A stretch of DNA of 34,527 bases from Phycisphaeraceae bacterium (lineage in GTDB: Bacteria > Planctomycetota > Phycisphaerae > Phycisphaerales > Phycisphaeraceae). The stretch is taken from the NCBI GenBank assembly GCA_020849625.1, contig JADLFV010000032.1:1-34527 (forward strand), written 5' to 3'. Both the position numbers and the translations under genes were made by a program. Shown here one piece after another: positions 31,854-34,527 of this stretch (the stretch's first letter is position 1; each line of letters opens with the position of its first letter). Below the pieces are notes generated by a model. The model did no database searches. It was not told the DNA's origin and saw only the letters and a list, made by a program, of their open reading frames with translations.

Positions 31854-34004
31854 ATGACTCAGCAAGATTCCGGACAAAATCCGCATGGCCCCGGCCCAGG
31901 TGATGAACTGCTGCCGGAAAGTTGCCAGGGCTTGATGAATGCCCTCGGTTTCGGCGCGATGATAGTCGATGCCGAAACCCATCACATCCTGGCTATCAAC
32001 CAGATGGCACTGAACATGCTGGGCCTGCAGCGCGAGCAGGTGATCGGGCGCATCTGTCACAAGTTCGTCTGCCCCGCCGAAAAAGGCCAGTGCCCGGTGA
32101 CCGACCTGGGCAAGACACTCGATCGCTCAGAGCGCACGTTGTGCAGCAACGGCGGCTCGTGTCTTCCCATTCTCAAAAGCGTCACCCCCGTGGAAGTCCA
32201 CGGCCGCAAACTCCTGCTGGAGAGCCTGGTCGATATCTCCGCACAGAAGCAGGCCCAGGAATCGCTGCGGGCCAGCGAGCAGCGCTTCGCCCTGGCGGCC
32301 AAGGGCGCTAACGACGGCCTGTGGGACTGGAACCTGCTGACCCACCAAGTCTATTACTCGCCGCGCTGGAAACAGATGCTCGGCTACGCCGACCAGGACA
32401 TCGAGCCGGTCCTCGACGCCTGGATCAGCCGCGTGCATCCCGATGACCTGCTCCAGTTCAAGACCGATCTGGATCGGCACCTCCAGGGCCAGAGCGAGCA
32501 CTTCCAGAACGAGCACCGCATCCTCCATCACGACGGCGAATATCGCTGGATGCTCAGCCGCGGCCAGGCCCTGATGAGCGCTGAGGGCAAGCCCATCCGC
32601 ATGGCCGGCTCGCAGACCGACATCACCGAGCACAAACGCACGCTCGAAGAGCTGCGCCGCGGCGCGTTCTACGATTCGCTGACCGGCCTGGCCAACCGCG
32701 CCCTGCTGCTGGATCGTCTCGACCAGTGCATCGCCCGCGCCCAACGCCACCTCGGCTACCAGTTCGCCGTGCTCTTCCTCGACCTCGACCACTTCAAAGT
32801 CGTTAACGACAGCCTCGGCCACCAGGTCGGCGACCAGTTGCTGATCGCCGTCGCCGAACGCCTGCACCAGAGCCTGCGCAGCAGCGACACCATCGCCCGC
32901 ACCGACCTGCCCCACACCGTGGCCCGCATGGGCGGCGACGAGTTCACCATCCTCCTGGAGGACATCCGCCAGCGCGACGATGCCGTGCGCGTGGCTGAAC
33001 GCATCCAGAAGCTGCTGACCAGGCCCCTGCTGGTCAACGGGCAGGAAGTGTTCACCGCCGCCAGCATCGGCATCGCCACCTACGACGGCTCGGTCACCAG
33101 CGCCGACGCCATGCTGCGCGACGCGGACACCGCCCTCTATCGCGCCAAGGGTGAAGGCCGCGGCCGCTTCGCCCTGTTCGATAAAACCATGCACGCTCAG
33201 GCGGTCGAACGCCTGGCCATCGAACGCGAACTTCGCCGCGCCATCGAACTCAAGCAGTTGCACCTGGTCTATCAGCCGATCGTGCAACTGATCGACGAGC
33301 GCATCGTCGGGTTCGAGGCCCTGATCCGCTGGCATCACCCGCAGCGCGGCGACGTGCCGCCGGCTCAGTTCGTGCCCGTGGCCGAGGAAATGGGATTGAT
33401 CGTGCCCATCGGCCGCTTCGTCCTGCAGCAGGCCATTGGGCAAATGAAGCTCTGGCAGCAGTGTTTCCCCGCCGATCCGCCGCTGAGCATCGCGGTCAAT
33501 CTCTCCAGCCATCAGATCCGTCAGGGCGACCTGGTCGATCACATCATGCAGTTCCTGCACGAGAGTGATCTGTCCCCGGCCAGCCTGCACCTGGAAATCA
33601 CCGAAAGCGCCCTGCTGGAAAACGATCAGCACACCATCGAAACACTCGCTGAACTCAAACGCCGCGGCATCAGTCTGCACCTGGATGACTTCGGCACCGG
33701 CTACTCCTCGCTCAGCTATCTGCACCAGTTCCCCATCGATGTGGTCAAGATCGATCGCACCTTCATCCGCGAACTGGATGAAACCCCCGACCGCAATTCG
33801 CTGGTGGCCTCCATCGTGGCCATGGCCCACAACATGGGCCTGCGCGTCGTGGCTGAGGGCATCGAAACCGCCACCCAACTCGCCCGCCTCAAATCCATGT
33901 CCTGTCAACTGGGCCAGGGCTACTACCTGGCTCGCCCCCTGTCGGTCAACGACGCCGAGCAACTGCTGATCCGCGACCGCATCGCCCGCCCACTGGCCTC
34001 GTAG
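31854..34004 (+). CDS. PAS-PAS-GGDEF-EAL cyclic di-GMP signalling protein
   Basis: This is a 716-residue cytosolic protein with no membrane segment. The first PAS domain (about 22-130) holds a Cys motif CHKFVCPAEKGQCP (C68, C73, C80) with further Cys at 97 and 103. A second PAS/PAC (about 143-265) ends GSQTDITEHKR. The diguanylate cyclase domain (about 272-445) has an intact MGGDEF (G360-F364). The phosphodiesterase domain (about 460-705) has E488 in FEALIRWHHP, LEITESALL, DDFGTGYSSLSYL, KIDRTFI and AEGIET, all intact. The protein could therefore make or degrade cyclic di-GMP, with PAS input choosing the direction. An RxxD inhibitory site before GGDEF is not clear. The Shine-Dalgarno is weak. 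It is a single gene; a half-array of GCAGTAG units follows. Confidence 0.94.
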   Translation: MTQQDSGQNPHGPGPGDELLPESCQGLMNALGFGAMIVDAETHHILAINQMALNMLGLQREQVIGRICHKFVCPAEKGQCPVTDLGKTLDRSERTLCSNGGSCLPILKSVTPVEVHGRKLLLESLVDISAQKQAQESLRASEQRFALAAKGANDGLWDWNLLTHQVYYSPRWKQMLGYADQDIEPVLDAWISRVHPDDLLQFKTDLDRHLQGQSEHFQNEHRILHHDGEYRWMLSRGQALMSAEGKPIRMAGSQTDITEHKRTLEELRRGAFYDSLTGLANRALLLDRLDQCIARAQRHLGYQFAVLFLDLDHFKVVNDSLGHQVGDQLLIAVAERLHQSLRSSDTIARTDLPHTVARMGGDEFTILLEDIRQRDDAVRVAERIQKLLTRPLLVNGQEVFTAASIGIATYDGSVTSADAMLRDADTALYRAKGEGRGRFALFDKTMHAQAVERLAIERELRRAIELKQLHLVYQPIVQLIDERIVGFEALIRWHHPQRGDVPPAQFVPVAEEMGLIVPIGRFVLQQAIGQMKLWQQCFPADPPLSIAVNLSSHQIRQGDLVDHIMQFLHESDLSPASLHLEITESALLENDQHTIETLAELKRRGISLHLDDFGTGYSSLSYLHQFPIDVVKIDRTFIRELDETPDRNSLVASIVAMAHNMGLRVVAEGIETATQLARLKSMSCQLGQGYYLARPLSVNDAEQLLIRDRIARPLAS

Positions 34005-34009
34005 TGTCG

Positions 34010-34035
34010 CAGGTAGCAGGCAGCAGGCAGTAGGG
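34010..34035. repeat. Single-arm GCAGTAG heptad run
   Basis: Units GCAGGTA, GCAGGCA, GCAGGCA, GTAGGG follow the GGDEF-EAL stop by five bases. The unit belongs to the family seen as a full inverted array at 25103-25311, but no opposing arm is found before the window ends. Confidence 0.7.
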
Positions 34036-34189
34036 TGATAACAATTCACGCATTCAAGCAATCAGGCATTGCATCGAGGCCATCTCCCCAAAAAGCCGGC
34101 GAGCTACGCCTCGCCGGACGCCCCAGAACTCCGGTCACGTGCATCGCCGCTGTCGCCCACCTCCGCATACCGGGGGGCGACTAAATTCA

Positions 34190-34216
34190 AGAACATATTT
34201 AACTTAAATATGTTCT
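34190..34216. promoter_or_regulatory. 27-bp near-perfect AT-rich palindrome
   Basis: AGAACATATTTAA, a single C, then TTAAATATGTTCT form 13-bp perfect arms. It is AT-rich in a GC-rich setting with a one-base centre. This suits a dimeric repressor operator better than an RNA hairpin. The target gene may lie beyond the right end. Confidence 0.5.
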
Positions 34217-34527
34217 GAAAATCTGAAGCCTCGCCCAGCATCCGAAGCGGTTGCCTCCGGGTGGGGCGCGCACAGGCTGGCACGCAATTCTCAGTTTTTC
34301 GAAGGTCGCGCGAAAAAATTTCTATTGCTGATCCTGCCTGCACTTACGCTCTTTTTCGCCCCCTCAAAACTGCCTCCGGCGCGCACAAACGTTGCGCTTG
34401 GCCCTTTTATAGGAAGGCCGTCCGGTTTCGGATGAGGCTCAATTGCTTGATTACCCCCAGTCGCCTGAGTGGAAAAAAACGCTCGGCACGGACGCGACCG
34501 GGCCCAAGTGAGTGAGTACTGCTTCGA

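Larger units (their letters stand above)
34005..34527. other. Apparently non-coding 3' region
   Basis: No convincing gene is seen in these 523 bases. They contain a one-armed GCAGTAG/GCAGGCA heptad run (34010-34035), a small stem CCGGCGAG/CTCGCCGG near 34097-34118, a 27-bp palindrome (34190-34216), and a direct repeat TGCCTCCGG with GCGCGCACA (about 34252 and 34371). A frame reading DYPQSPEWKKTLG at the end lacks a start and closes after about 27 codons. Confidence 0.5.

Noticed and set aside
32127..34061. Long open frame (644 codons) on the - strand opposite the GGDEF-EAL gene
   Set aside because: A shadow of the intact signalling gene; it is Gln/Asp/Gly-rich with no domain pattern.
34190..34216. 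LexA (SOS) box
   Set aside because: GAAC and GTTC are present but separated by 17 bases, far more than known LexA sites.
34104..34343. - strand frame of 79 codons in the last gap
   Set aside because: It runs through the palindrome and stem sequences, lacks a ribosome-binding site and shows no domain.
34425..34490. Small gene ending DYPQSPEWKKTLGTDATGPK
   Set aside because: The frame is only about 27 codons after a stop, with no start codon or ribosome-binding site; it may be a remnant, but support is too weak.

Overview
The window looks like chromosomal DNA of an uncultivated, GC-rich Gram-negative bacterium, most likely a planctomycete (perhaps Phycisphaerae). The evidence is a short prepilin-like protein with an H-x-DG-type tail, AraC regulators beside a sulfatase-like gene, an alpha-L-rhamnosidase and a phytanoyl-CoA dioxygenase, a GroEL with no GGM tail, and small conserved proteins of planctomycete type. 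The assignment is an inference from gene content. I see no rRNA, tRNA, CRISPR array, transposase or integrase.

Layout. 1-2.6 kb: end of a LysM protein, FAD oxidoreductase, aldo/keto reductase. 2.66-2.91 kb: an independent structured RNA gene with promoter and terminator (6S-like). 3.2-8.4 kb, all +: cysE, a LON-domain protein, a YeeZ-like epimerase coupled to a PcrA/UvrD helicase. 8.6-13.0 kb, all -: one phosphate operon, phoB-phoR-DUF47-pit. 13.4-16.1 kb, +: a degenerate receiver protein followed by groES-groEL and a terminator. 16.1-17.0 kb: a low-GC two-gene island. 17.2-25.1 kb: accessory carbohydrate/regulatory region (AraC, degenerate sulfatase, GH78-like rhamnosidase, secreted protein, pseudopilin, AraC, PhyH). 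25.3-28.9 kb, +: recO, conserved hypothetical, UDP-glucuronate decarboxylase, D-Ala-D-Ala ligase. 29.0-34.0 kb, +: small secreted protein, TPR-like protein, DUF502 protein, TerC protein, and a PAS-PAS-GGDEF-EAL protein. 34.0-34.5 kb: apparently non-coding, with a 27-bp palindrome.

The most unusual aspect is not a gene. Many of the intergenic gaps hold a mirror-image array: short units of about 7-10 bp iterated on one strand, a loop, then the same units iterated as their reverse complement, so DNA or RNA could fold into a long hairpin. At least seven unrelated unit families share this layout (units TCGAAAC, GTGAAAA, CGCAGAG, CGCCAAGA, GCCGCAAAAAG, CACGGAT, GCAGTAG). Two loci are nested, with the same inner family inside two different outer families. 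A separate 99-bp palindrome occurs twice in opposite orientations (87/99 identical, no gaps), and the 9-mer CCCCCGGAA occurs about 14 times where less than one is expected. Together these suggest an active but gene-less repeat-generating process and possibly an RNA-level role between genes.
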